From Ilumatobacter sp963746265 (lineage in GTDB: Bacteria > Actinomycetota > Acidimicrobiia > Acidimicrobiales > Ilumatobacteraceae), in assembly GCA_963746265.1 (NCBI GenBank), contig CAVVAM010000001.1, forward strand, positions 1 to 64,000: 64,000 bases of DNA. The letters are read 5' to 3'. Below the pieces are notes generated by a model. The model ran no database searches. It was given only the letters and a program-made list of their open reading frames with translations, and had not been told where the DNA came from. The position numbers and the translations under genes were made by a program. Positions within the stretch are counted from its first letter, which is position 1. Every line of letters begins with the position of its first letter. Below are positions 9,410-16,817 of this stretch, piece by piece.

Positions 9410-9868
9410 GTGCTGCGGGAAACCTTGATGAGCGGGATCCCGCTCGGTTCGGGCATCGTCGTCGGGGTCGTGGGCGTCGACGGGCGGCCACTCGCACTGC
9501 GCGCGTGGGGTATCGACGTCGTCGGCGACAACGAGTTACGCGTCGTGATGGGTCTGGACGATCTGCTCGTCGATCATCTGCCCGGACGACCGGTCGCCGT
9601 CAACAGCTCAGAGGTGAGGACGTACCGCTCCCATCAGGCGAAGGGAACCGCCGTCGCGGTTCGCGCTGCGACCAGAGCGGACGAAGCGCTCGCGGCGTCG
9701 CAGACCGCAGTGTTCTTCGACGCGATCCACGAGGTCGACGGGAACCCCATCGAACAGCTACGGCGGCTGCTGCCGAACCGATACCACACCGTGCAGATGA
9801 TGGTGAGCGAGGTCTTCGAGCAATCACCCGGACCCCACGCCGGGACATCCATCGGAGTCATCGCATGA
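9410..9868 (+). CDS. Pyridoxamine 5'-phosphate oxidase-like flavin split-barrel protein
   Basis: 152 residues, single domain. The sequence (GSGIVVGVVGVDGRPLALRA, VDHLPGRPVAVNSSEVRTYR, NRYHTVQMMVSEVFEQSPGP) resembles small PNPOx-like proteins that bind FMN or F420. Start is a GTG with AGGAG 8 bases upstream; an ATG 6 codons later is possible. The last codons overlap the start of the next gene (ATGA), whose N-terminus is also a split-barrel domain. The two likely work as a pair, perhaps a redox or flavin sensor; that role is inferred. Confidence 0.6.
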   Translation: MLRETLMSGIPLGSGIVVGVVGVDGRPLALRAWGIDVVGDNELRVVMGLDDLLVDHLPGRPVAVNSSEVRTYRSHQAKGTAVAVRAATRADEALAASQTAVFFDAIHEVDGNPIEQLRRLLPNRYHTVQMMVSEVFEQSPGPHAGTSIGVIA

Positions 9869-11241
9869 CGACGGAGACCGCCAACTCGACGATCGTGCCG
9901 CTGCGCGACCTCGTCAACTGCTTCGGCGGCGCGATCCCGTCGGTGATGTGCACGGCGTCGGCCGACGGCGTGCCGAACGTGATCTACTTCTCGCGGGCGC
10001 ACTTCGTCGACGACGAGCGGATCGCCCTGTCGAACCACTTCTTGTCGAAGACCGCTCGCAACCTCGCGGAGCACCCGTTCGCGAGCGTGCTGCTCGTCGA
10101 CCCCACAACACATGACGAGTTCCGCCTCTCACTGCGCTACGAGCGCACCGAGCGGCGGGGACCGGTGTTCGAGCGGCTCAGGATGGACGTCGAGCTGCTG
10201 TCCAAGCTGACCGGTCAGACCGATCTGATGCATCTCCGGGCGGCCGACGTCTACCGCGTCCTCGACATCGAACGCTGCAACGACGCTCTCGCCACCGGGC
10301 CGGTCGCGGACGTGTCGGATCGCCTCGACCGACTCGGCGTGCTCGGCCGCCGGATCACTCGCGCCAGCCACGTCGACGACCTCGTCGACGTGGTCATGCG
10401 CGGCCTCGATACGCTGCTCGGCTTCGACCACGTGTCGCTGCTGATCGCGGACACGGACGCCGGCGTGCTCAGCACAGTTGCCACCGTCGCTTACCCCGAG
10501 GAGCGCATCGGGTCGGAGATCCGGCTCGGCGAGGGTCACCTCGGTCTGATCGCGGAGCGCTGCGAGAGCGAGCGGATCGGTGGGCTCAAGAGCCTGCGCA
10601 AGTATTCGCTGTCGGTGCACGCCTCGACGACGTCCGGTCCGATCGGCCCCGGCCACTCGCTTTCGCTGCCGACGCTCGACGCCGTCGACAGCCAGCTCGT
10701 CGTGCCAGTACTCGCGTTCGGCGAGCTCGTCGCGTTGATCGTCGCAGAGAGCGACCAGCCGATGACGTTCACCGCCGACGACGAGCGGACGATGTCCGTC
10801 GTCGCGGCAATGCTCGGCCCCGCCCTCGCGTCGAGTACCCGCGTCGAGTCGCCCGGCGACCAGGCAGCGTCCCCGGCCGCGGCGGCACCCGCGCCGTCAT
10901 CGTCGGACAGCGTCGTCGTGTCGGTGCGGTTCTTCGAGGTCGACGGCAGCGTGTTCGTCGACGACGACTATCTGATCAAAGGGGTCGCCGGGCGCATCTT
11001 CCGGCGTCTGGTCGGTGATCACGTCGAGACCGGCCGGAGGGAGTTCACGAATCGAGAGCTTCGTCTCGATCCGTCGTTGCAGCTTCCCGGCTTCAAGGAC
11101 AACCTGGAGAGCCGTCTGATGCTGCTTCGTCGCCGCCTCGACGACTGCTCGGCGCATGTGCGCATCGAACGCACCGGGCGCGGCCGATTCCGGATCGAGG
11201 TCGACCCGACCGTCAGCTTCCGGATCGTCGACGAGACCTGA
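9865..11241 (+). CDS. Split-barrel, GAF and winged-helix-like multidomain protein
   Basis: 458 residues in three parts. Residues 1-150 are a PNPOx-like split barrel (IPSVMCTASADGVPNVIYFS, FASVLLVDPTTHDEFRLSL). Residues 155-320 are a GAF domain (VVMRGLDTLLGFDHVSLLIA, SQLVVPVLAFGELVALIVAE). After an Ala/Pro linker, residues 350-458 look like a winged-helix region (DDDYLIKGVAGRIFRRLVGD, SRLMLLRRRLDD). Start is set by the ATGA overlap with the upstream gene. The architecture suggests a cytoplasmic sensor-regulator responding to a flavin- or GAF-bound ligand. DNA binding is inferred from the C-terminal pattern only. Confidence 0.65.
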   Translation: MTTETANSTIVPLRDLVNCFGGAIPSVMCTASADGVPNVIYFSRAHFVDDERIALSNHFLSKTARNLAEHPFASVLLVDPTTHDEFRLSLRYERTERRGPVFERLRMDVELLSKLTGQTDLMHLRAADVYRVLDIERCNDALATGPVADVSDRLDRLGVLGRRITRASHVDDLVDVVMRGLDTLLGFDHVSLLIADTDAGVLSTVATVAYPEERIGSEIRLGEGHLGLIAERCESERIGGLKSLRKYSLSVHASTTSGPIGPGHSLSLPTLDAVDSQLVVPVLAFGELVALIVAESDQPMTFTADDERTMSVVAAMLGPALASSTRVESPGDQAASPAAAAPAPSSSDSVVVSVRFFEVDGSVFVDDDYLIKGVAGRIFRRLVGDHVETGRREFTNRELRLDPSLQLPGFKDNLESRLMLLRRRLDDCSAHVRIERTGRGRFRIEVDPTVSFRIVDET

Positions 11242-11274
11242 CCGCGCAGATCGCGACGATCACCCCAGCGAGAG

Positions 11275-11887
11275 TCAGGCACACTCGTCACGAGTTGCCC
11301 GTCGGGCGGTCAGGACCCCTGGGCCCTGCGAACCGCCACCGGTCTGCCCTGACATCCAGGATTCGGACGCGAACGTGAGCGTCGAGGTGTCGCCCTCCGC
11401 GACGATCGTGATCGTTCCGGAGCCTCGCTGCGGTATCGAGATCCCGCCCCCGACGGGGTTCCCGGTCAGCGTGAACGGGCCCGACAGCGTGGTCTCGGCG
11501 ATGTCGGCGACGACCTGGCCGCTGAAGGTCGCCCCGTCGCAGGTGGCAGCGAGGTCGAAGATCCACTGCCCGGCAGAGCCGTCGCACTCGACCGCGCGGA
11601 CGCCGAACACTCCGTCGCTGCCGTCCCCCACCCCGCCAGGGGCTGCAGTGAAGGCCACCGACCACGTCGAAGTGGACGTCGCCCGCCCAGACGGCGCCGT
11701 CGGCCACGTAGGAGAACGTCGCGGCGACGCGGTAGCCACCGCTGCTCGGTCCGGCGTCACCGCCAAGGTCGACGCGGACGTTGAACTCGACGGTTCCTTC
11801 GATCAGACCCTGTGGGTCGGGGCAGACCGCGAGGTCGAACGATGCGTCGGGGTGCGTCGCGGTCGATTCGCTGCCGTGCTCCGTCAT
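11275..11887 (-). pseudogene. Hypothetical protein with a frameshift
   Basis: The first part (DASFDLAVCPDPQGLIEGTV to WAGDVHFDVV) and the second part (AFTAAPGGVGDGSDGVFGVR to the end, SMSGQTGG-like tail) lie in different frames that meet near 11660. Joined, they give about 200 residues of beta-rich, extracellular-looking sequence with paired cysteines and no signal peptide of its own. The start overlaps the stop of the lipoprotein gene before it (ATGA), so both came from one transcript. Function unknown. Confidence 0.6.
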
Positions 11888-12384
11888 GGTGTCGATGCGG
11901 TCGCGAGCAGCAGTCCGCGTCGGGATCGTCGTACGAAAGCGACCGGGATGGTCGAAGCCCTCCGGACCGTACGGCCTGCTTCGAGATCGCTCTGGGCGCT
12001 GCCGAGCATGACGCCGATCGTCGAGACCCCCAGCGTCTGCGAGTCTTCACGCATGGCGATCGTGACGACGTCGTGGTCCGTGTTCACGACGTAGACATCG
12101 TTGGGCAGCTCCTCGTCGGTACCGATGTATCCGGCGGCGGCGGCTGCGTCGTGCGCTTCGGTACCGGACAGCAGCTCGGCGACATCGACCATGAGCACGA
12201 CCCGCTCGTCGACCGGTGTGCTCTCGAACGTCACGAAACCGAACAGCTCTCCGTCGGGCAGCGCTTCGACTGGAACCTGGTCCGTACGATCCCCGCCGCC
12301 CGACGGCGCTGCAGTACTCGATGCCACACCGCAACCGGCCGACGCAACAGCGACGACGACTGCAAGTGCTGCGACTGATTTCAT
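11884..12384 (-). CDS. Putative lipoprotein
   Basis: 166 residues. Lipoprotein signal MKSVAALAVVVAVASAGCG with the lipidated Cys at 18, then a low-complexity stretch (STAAPSGGGDRTD) and a globular part (GELFGFVTFESTPVDERVV, GYIGTDEELPNDVYVVNTD). The C-terminal 25 residues are unusually arginine-rich. Cell-surface location is inferred from the lipobox. Family not recognised. Confidence 0.6.
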   Translation of the reverse strand: MKSVAALAVVVAVASAGCGVASSTAAPSGGGDRTDQVPVEALPDGELFGFVTFESTPVDERVVLMVDVAELLSGTEAHDAAAAAGYIGTDEELPNDVYVVNTDHDVVTIAMREDSQTLGVSTIGVMLGSAQSDLEAGRTVRRASTIPVAFVRRSRRGLLLATASTP

Positions 12385-12732
12385 GGTCCACTCATCGAAG
12401 ATCTGAGCCCTCGCACGTCGGAGGGCCGCCGCACGATCCTCGTCGTTCCGTCGACGGCCGGTTCCTCAAAGGACCTCACGCCCACAGCAGAATCCCTGTT
12501 CGAACCCTCGACGCTTCTGAACCTTCGGGCGCCAGCACCGACGGGCGGGTTCGAAGGCGCGACGTCTTGACGACTGGCCCAATCAGGCGCATGCTCGCTG
12601 GTCGGAGCAGGGACGCTCCGAGAACAGTCAGGCGCTGACCAGGCAGGCCGTTCGGTGTCCACCGGACCCCGCGCTCGCTCCAGCAGCGACGGCGTCAGCT
12701 CACCGTCGTTTATCACAGGTCGAGGAGTTGAC
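12385..12732. other. Divergent intergenic region, no gene recognised
   Basis: About 350 bp between the lipoprotein gene (minus) and the membrane-protein gene (plus). Frames present are arginine-rich shadows. It should hold promoters for both sides. Confidence 0.4.
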
Positions 12733-13383
12733 GTGCAACACGGCCGGGCTTCCGGGTTCGAGATGCCGACCGTCGCCGGGATCTCGTACGTCGTGGCCTG
12801 GGTGTGCGGCCTGACGTTGTTCGTCGCGAGGCCCAGAGCGGATGCGACCGATGCCCAGTTGGGCGACTTCTACCACGACCATCCCTGGTCGACGTCGATG
12901 CAGTCGGTGCTCGTGCACGGCGTGGCAGCGGTCGCGTTGTTCGTCGTGGCCTGGGTCGTCTGGAGGCGAGGGGTCGCCGGGCGGTGGTGGCTGTCCGCCG
13001 CGTCGCTCGCCGCTGCGTTCTCGATCGTGCAGCTCGGGCTGGACCTCTGGCGCAGCAACGGTGCCACCGACCCCGCAGCGGTGGTCCATGTCATCGATCG
13101 GCTCGACGGTGTGAAGATGCTCGCTCTCGCTGGGATGGTCGCGACCGGCACCGCATCGCTCGGCCGGCGACATGTCATCGGACGGCCCCTGCAGGTGCTC
13201 GGCTGGATCACCGCCACGCTGGCTGCCGCGGGCGGGATCTCGTACGTCGCCGGCAGCGGAGCCGTCGGCCTCGCCGGTACCGCGCTCGTCGGTCTCCTCG
13301 CTTGGACTCCCTGCATCGCCTACCGAGTCGCCACCACCGCAGCGCCCTCGAGCGGCGCCGAGACCGAGCACGTTCGCACGTGA
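12733..13383 (+). CDS. Integral membrane protein of unknown function
   Basis: 216 residues with about six hydrophobic helices (GISYVVAWVCGLTLFVA, LVHGVAAVALFVVAWVVW, VLGWITATLAAAGGISYVAG, LAGTALVGLLAWTPCIAY) and a periplasm-facing loop DATDAQLGDFYHDHPWST. Similar in size and layout to DUF4386-like proteins, but not clearly one. GTG start chosen because GAGGAG lies 5 bases upstream. The stop overlaps the GTG of the next gene. Confidence 0.6.
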   Translation: MQHGRASGFEMPTVAGISYVVAWVCGLTLFVARPRADATDAQLGDFYHDHPWSTSMQSVLVHGVAAVALFVVAWVVWRRGVAGRWWLSAASLAAAFSIVQLGLDLWRSNGATDPAAVVHVIDRLDGVKMLALAGMVATGTASLGRRHVIGRPLQVLGWITATLAAAGGISYVAGSGAVGLAGTALVGLLAWTPCIAYRVATTAAPSSGAETEHVRT

Positions 13384-13787
13384 ACGACCAGCGCACCGGG
13401 ACCACCGCCGACAACCCTTCGACGCGCCAGCCGCGACGGAGTCACGTCGGCGATGCCATGGCCGGACCGGTCGCAGCGGTCAGATTCGCGACGGAGGTCG
13501 GAGTGCTGATCGCAATGGCTGCGTGGTCGCTGGCGACTCCGTACGCCACCGTGACTCGCGTGGTCCTCGCGCTGGCAACCGCAGGCGGTGCGGCGGCGGT
13601 GTGGGGCCGATTCGTTGCGCCGCGATCGTCCAGCCGTCTCGCCGATCCTGCTCGCCTGACCATCGAGGTAGCCCTCTTCACCGCTGCAGGAGCAGCGGTC
13701 GCCGCGCTCGGCTGGCCGGTGCTCGGGCTCTGCTTCCTCGCAACTGCCGTCGGCGCATCCCTGGCAGTCCGCTGGACTCGCCGATGA
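13380..13787 (+). CDS. YrdB/DUF2568 family membrane protein
   Basis: 135 residues. About 25 polar N-terminal residues precede four helices; VWGRFVAPRSSSRLADPARL is the typical DUF2568 loop. Translationally coupled to the upstream membrane-protein gene through a GTGA overlap. Family function is unknown. Confidence 0.65.
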   Translation: MNDQRTGTTADNPSTRQPRRSHVGDAMAGPVAAVRFATEVGVLIAMAAWSLATPYATVTRVVLALATAGGAAAVWGRFVAPRSSSRLADPARLTIEVALFTAAGAAVAALGWPVLGLCFLATAVGASLAVRWTRR

Positions 13788-13807
13788 CATCGCCGAGGCG
13801 CCGTCGA

Positions 13808-14113
13808 CCTGCTCGTGACGTCGGTCAGCTCTGCCCCGATGGCGAACGATCGGCCGCGAACCATCACTGCGACGGCCTCGGGCACCGCGGGGGTATCGGA
13901 GTGATAGACGTATCGATCGCGCGGAGTCGGCCCCGGGCGGTCGATCATGAGTTGCTCGCGGGCGGTCCGGTCGTCGAACGGCAGAACGTCGTTGGCGGCG
14001 GCCTCCGCGTGCCAGATCTCGACGAGCTCGCGAACCTTGTCGGGATGCTCGGCTGCGAGATCGTGACACTTCGAGCAGTCCTCGGCGACGTGGTGCAGCT
14101 CCCACCGACCCCA
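13808..14113 (-). pseudogene. Arylsulfatase C-terminal remnant
   Basis: Read leftwards from 14113, the frame gives WGRWELHHVAEDCSKCHDLA, VRELVEIWHAEAAANDVLPF and RDRYVYHSDTPAVPEAVAVM, the usual C-terminal signature of arylsulfatases (WELYHVAED, then LPLDDR, then the RYVYYPGT beta part). Nothing upstream in any frame continues the enzyme and no catalytic region is present, so this is a decayed fragment of about 100 codons. It lies between the DUF2568 gene and the toxin-antitoxin pair. Confidence 0.7.
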
Positions 14114-14221
14114 AAGCGTTCGAAGCGAACGACTTGTCCGAGAACCCCCACCTCCGCTCGACGATCGACCGGCAAGCGTTCGACGACGACTCGCCGTGGT
14201 CGATATAACGCTTGCCGTTCA

Positions 14222-14236
14222 TAACGTAGTCCGTTA
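14222..14236. promoter_or_regulatory. Probable HigA operator
   Basis: TAACG-N5-CGTTA inverted repeat 11 bases before the toxin start, with a further ATAACG at 14205-14210. The antitoxin HTH protein of such operons usually binds a palindrome overlapping its own promoter. Confidence 0.5.
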
Positions 14237-14247
14237 GGGTCAGTCAT

Positions 14248-14529
14248 GTGCTGCAGTCGTTCTCCGACAAGGACACCGAACGGGTGTGGCGACGACAACG
14301 ATCCAAGCGCCTCGACCAGACAACCCAGCGCGCCGCACTTCGCAAGCTGCTCATCCTGGACGCCGCTGACCAGATCGGCGACCTACGCGTTCCGCCGGGG
14401 AACCGCCTCGAGAAGCTCAAGGGCGACCGCGCCAACACCCACAGCATCCGCATCAACGACCAATGGCGCATCTGCTTCCGATGGACCACCGCCGGACCCG
14501 AAGACGTCGAGATCGTCGACTACCACTGA
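14248..14529 (+). CDS. higB: HigB-type toxin (RelE superfamily mRNA interferase)
   Basis: 93 residues, normal HigB length. The signature GNRLEKLKGDRANTHSIRIN and WRICFRW is typical; basic residues in this region cut ribosome-bound mRNA in the family. GTG start at 14248. As in other HigBA systems the toxin gene comes first, with the antitoxin gene 11 bases later. Its place next to compound repeat copy C fits a cassette-stabilising role. Confidence 0.88.
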   Translation: MLQSFSDKDTERVWRRQRSKRLDQTTQRAALRKLLILDAADQIGDLRVPPGNRLEKLKGDRANTHSIRINDQWRICFRWTTAGPEDVEIVDYH

Positions 14530-14540
14530 ACGGAGACGAC

Positions 14541-14840
14541 ATGACCACACCCACCATGGAACCCATCCATCCCGGCGAAGTCCTGATGCTCGACTACCTC
14601 GAACCACTCGGCATCACCCAGCACCGCGTCGCCGTCGCGATCGGCGTCCCCCCACGCCGGATCAACGAGATCGTGCACGGCAAGCGCGGCATCACCGCTG
14701 ATACTGCACTGCGGCTCGCCCGCTACTTCGGCACCAGCGAACGTTTCTGGCTCAACCTCCAGAGCCGCTACGAACTCGAGGTCGAACGGGATCGACTCGC
14801 CGGGACACTCGATCAGATCGAACCACTCGCCACCGCATAG
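14541..14840 (+). CDS. higA: HigA-type antitoxin, XRE family DNA-binding protein
   Basis: 99 residues with the HigA helix-turn-helix (LGITQHRVAVAIGVPPRRIN, then GKRGITADTALRLARYFGTS, then FWLNLQSRYELE). It binds and neutralises the toxin and represses the operon. ATG start with CGGAGA about 6 bases upstream. The gene ends about 15 bases before compound repeat copy C. Confidence 0.9.
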   Translation: MTTPTMEPIHPGEVLMLDYLEPLGITQHRVAVAIGVPPRRINEIVHGKRGITADTALRLARYFGTSERFWLNLQSRYELEVERDRLAGTLDQIEPLATA

Positions 14841-14856
14841 AACCGCCACTCGGACC

Positions 14857-15041
14857 CGTGCCTCGCGCGTGCCTCACGCAGAGGTCAACAGAGGTCAGCA
14901 CCGGGTACCGTCAGCACTGCCCATCAAGGGCGAATCACCGGCACAACGCACGTCTCCCCAGGCCACAGCCCTGCCGACCGGTCGAGGAATCTCCGTCTCC
15001 CAAGCTGATAACGCGGGTTCGATTCCCGTCATCCGCTCTAG
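14857..15041 (+). repeat. Compound repeat copy C: left arm plus tRNA-Gly 3' half
   Basis: Left arm with two GTGCCTC words (gtgcctcgcgcgtgcctcac), GGTCAACAGAGGTCAGC, then the conserved inner arm and the core TCCCAAGCTGATAACGCGGG to CATCCGCTC. The core matches a tRNA-Gly(CCC) 3' half with intact T stem. The right-arm palindrome found after copies A, D and E is missing; instead a recombinase fragment follows on the other strand. Confidence 0.85.
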
Positions 15042-15055
15042 TCAGAAACACCAGC

Positions 15056-15313
15056 TCATCGGATGTTCTTGGCCCATACTCGCTGCGAAGTTGGCGGCGA
15101 TTCTGGTTGTGATGACACGGTTGTGAGCCACCCTGGGATGTGCGGACCCGGTTCATGGTAGCCAGCGTGGGCCCGGTAGCTGGCTGACACTCGGGGGTCC
15201 GCGTCGCGGCGGTGGTCGCCCTCGTCGATGTGGGTAAGCCATCGCTCGGCCTCCATGGCGCGACGAAGGGTCCGACTTCGGCTCTGACCGCCCGGCGTAC
15301 GCCAACGCGCCCT
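15056..15313 (-). pseudogene. Tyrosine recombinase (integrase) N-terminal remnant
   Basis: Reading leftwards from 15313 gives RARWRTPGGQSRSRTLRRAM and EAERWLTHIDEGDHRRDADP, closely resembling the start of phage-type integrases (arm-binding beta sheet, then the K/R-T-F-R-x-K-x-DAE-x-WL helix). A TAA lies just upstream, so the real start is lost. After about 60 codons the frame loses similarity and stops. The catalytic R-H-R-Y domain is absent. The fragment points at the tRNA-like core of copy C, the usual position of an integrase beside its attachment site. Confidence 0.6.
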
Positions 15314-15644
15314 TTACTTCACGGGTAGCGCCTTCCTCGATCCTCGCGGGATCGCTCGCCCATCAGTGTCCAAATGGTCGATGTTGCTCATTGGGCGCCA
15401 CCCGTTCAGCGCGCCTACGAGTGCGGCGTCTGATCGTTGCCAGCAGGTCGGAAGCGTCCTCAACCAACTCGAGCTGCGGCCCTGGCCCGAAAACGGGCAC
15501 ACTGCCTGGTGTCGAGTTGCAGTCGAATGCGCCGGAGTACTGCTGGATCGATGCGAGGCGATCGTGGTGCGGTCCCAGGAGTAGCTCTGCTGCCGCATCC
15601 GCTCCGCAAGCTCAGGCCGTGTCCGCCCGTGACCGGCCCGCCGA
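15314..15644. other. Intergenic stretch, no gene recognised
   Basis: Short frames only, none protein-like; may contain decayed DNA belonging to the integrase region. Confidence 0.4.
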
Positions 15645-16688
15645 TCACCGATCGACGGAGAAGCGCGCGACCTCGACGAACTCGTCGTCCAGCAGTTGGA
15701 CGGAGGCGGGGGCGGTGCCGGCCAGCGCTCGGACGATCACGGTTCCCTCCGCACACGAACCGGCATCCAACTCGCGGGAGTCAAGGGTCCCCAGGCCCGG
15801 TTCGCCGGACGCGGTGTAGTGGTCCACGCTGGTGGAGAGCCACAGCAGCGGATCGACGACGAGCGGCTCACTCCCCGCGCACCGGACGACGCGAATCTCG
15901 ACGAGCTCCCGCGTGTCGTCGTCATCGGCGACGCCGAGCGTCTCGACGGACTCGAGCCGGGCGGAGCCGCCAGCAACAAGGCTCACGTCCTCGCCCGCGG
16001 ACGTCGATGCCGCGATGACCGACGGGACCAGCGGCCCGTCCGACACCTGCACCTCTCCGGTCGACCATCTCGCGATCTCCGCGAACGCGTCATCGGTCAG
16101 CACGACGGCTGCCAACGACTCCTCCACGTCGACACCGAGGTCCACCCAGCCGCGGGCACAGCCACCCGGCGCCAACGTCGTCGTCACGAGATCGTGGCCG
16201 GTGATCGGGACGTCGCGCCCGACATCGTCAGGGAGCTCGCCGGCCCAGGCCAGCGCGTTGACTTCGAAGGGCGCGGATCCGGCGCACATCTCGACCTCGG
16301 CGCGCAGACGGGACGAGTCGGTCGGCGAGATGCCGATGCCGTTCACCCGGGCGAGGGCGCCGTCAGCGAGCTCGACGGTGTCACCGAGACCGGCGTCACC
16401 GCTCGGTCCCTCGGCGGTGGTGGACGTCGTCGCTGGCGCCGTCGTGGACGTGGAGGCGGTGGACGTCGTCGTCGGTTCGGTCGTGGTCGGCTCGGTGGTC
16501 TCGGGGACCGCGGTCGCAGTCGGGGCAGGTGGGGTCGGGGCGGAGTCGTCGAGCTGGGCGGCGACCACGAGGAGGCCGGCCATGAGGGCGATCACGACCA
16601 GGGAGGCGAGGAGGATGGTTCCCGGCTCCGGTCCGCTTCGATCGGCGTCCACGTCCTGCGCGCGGCCACGGGCCCCCGGTGCGTTCAT
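15645..16688 (-). CDS. Membrane-anchored extracellular protein with duplicated domain
   Basis: 347 residues from the ATG at 16688. About 20 polar residues, one membrane helix (ILLASLVVIALMAGLLVVAA), a Pro/Thr-rich linker (TTEPTTTEPTTTSTASTSTT), then two related beta domains of about 120 residues with paired motifs (EMCAGSAPFEVNALAW and RVVRCAGSEPLVVDPLLW; GGCARGWVDLGV and GSCAEGTVIVRA). The layout resembles DUF4352-like extracellular proteins. It is divergent from the DUF6603 operon, with 130 bp between starts, so the two may share regulation. Function unknown. Confidence 0.65.
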   Translation of the reverse strand: MNAPGARGRAQDVDADRSGPEPGTILLASLVVIALMAGLLVVAAQLDDSAPTPPAPTATAVPETTEPTTTEPTTTSTASTSTTAPATTSTTAEGPSGDAGLGDTVELADGALARVNGIGISPTDSSRLRAEVEMCAGSAPFEVNALAWAGELPDDVGRDVPITGHDLVTTTLAPGGCARGWVDLGVDVEESLAAVVLTDDAFAEIARWSTGEVQVSDGPLVPSVIAASTSAGEDVSLVAGGSARLESVETLGVADDDDTRELVEIRVVRCAGSEPLVVDPLLWLSTSVDHYTASGEPGLGTLDSRELDAGSCAEGTVIVRALAGTAPASVQLLDDEFVEVARFSVDR

Positions 16689-16817
16689 GAACCCACGGTA
16701 GGCGACCCCGCGGCGGGGGCTCGGCACCCACCGGTTCGAGGCCCTCCGTCAGCCTGTTACTGTGCCGCCGGGGATAGGCCGGAGGGGTCCGGTGTCGAGA
16801 CGAGGGGATCGAGGACG

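Noticed and set aside
14935..15156. Minus-strand frames reading GNRTRVISLG and similar at the cores
   Set aside because: These are antisense translations of tRNA 3' halves, a known annotation artefact.
15696..16817. Upstream extension of operon protein A by 374 codons
   Set aside because: It lies antisense to the secreted-protein gene and has shadow composition; a GTG at 16818 with GAGG is a better start.
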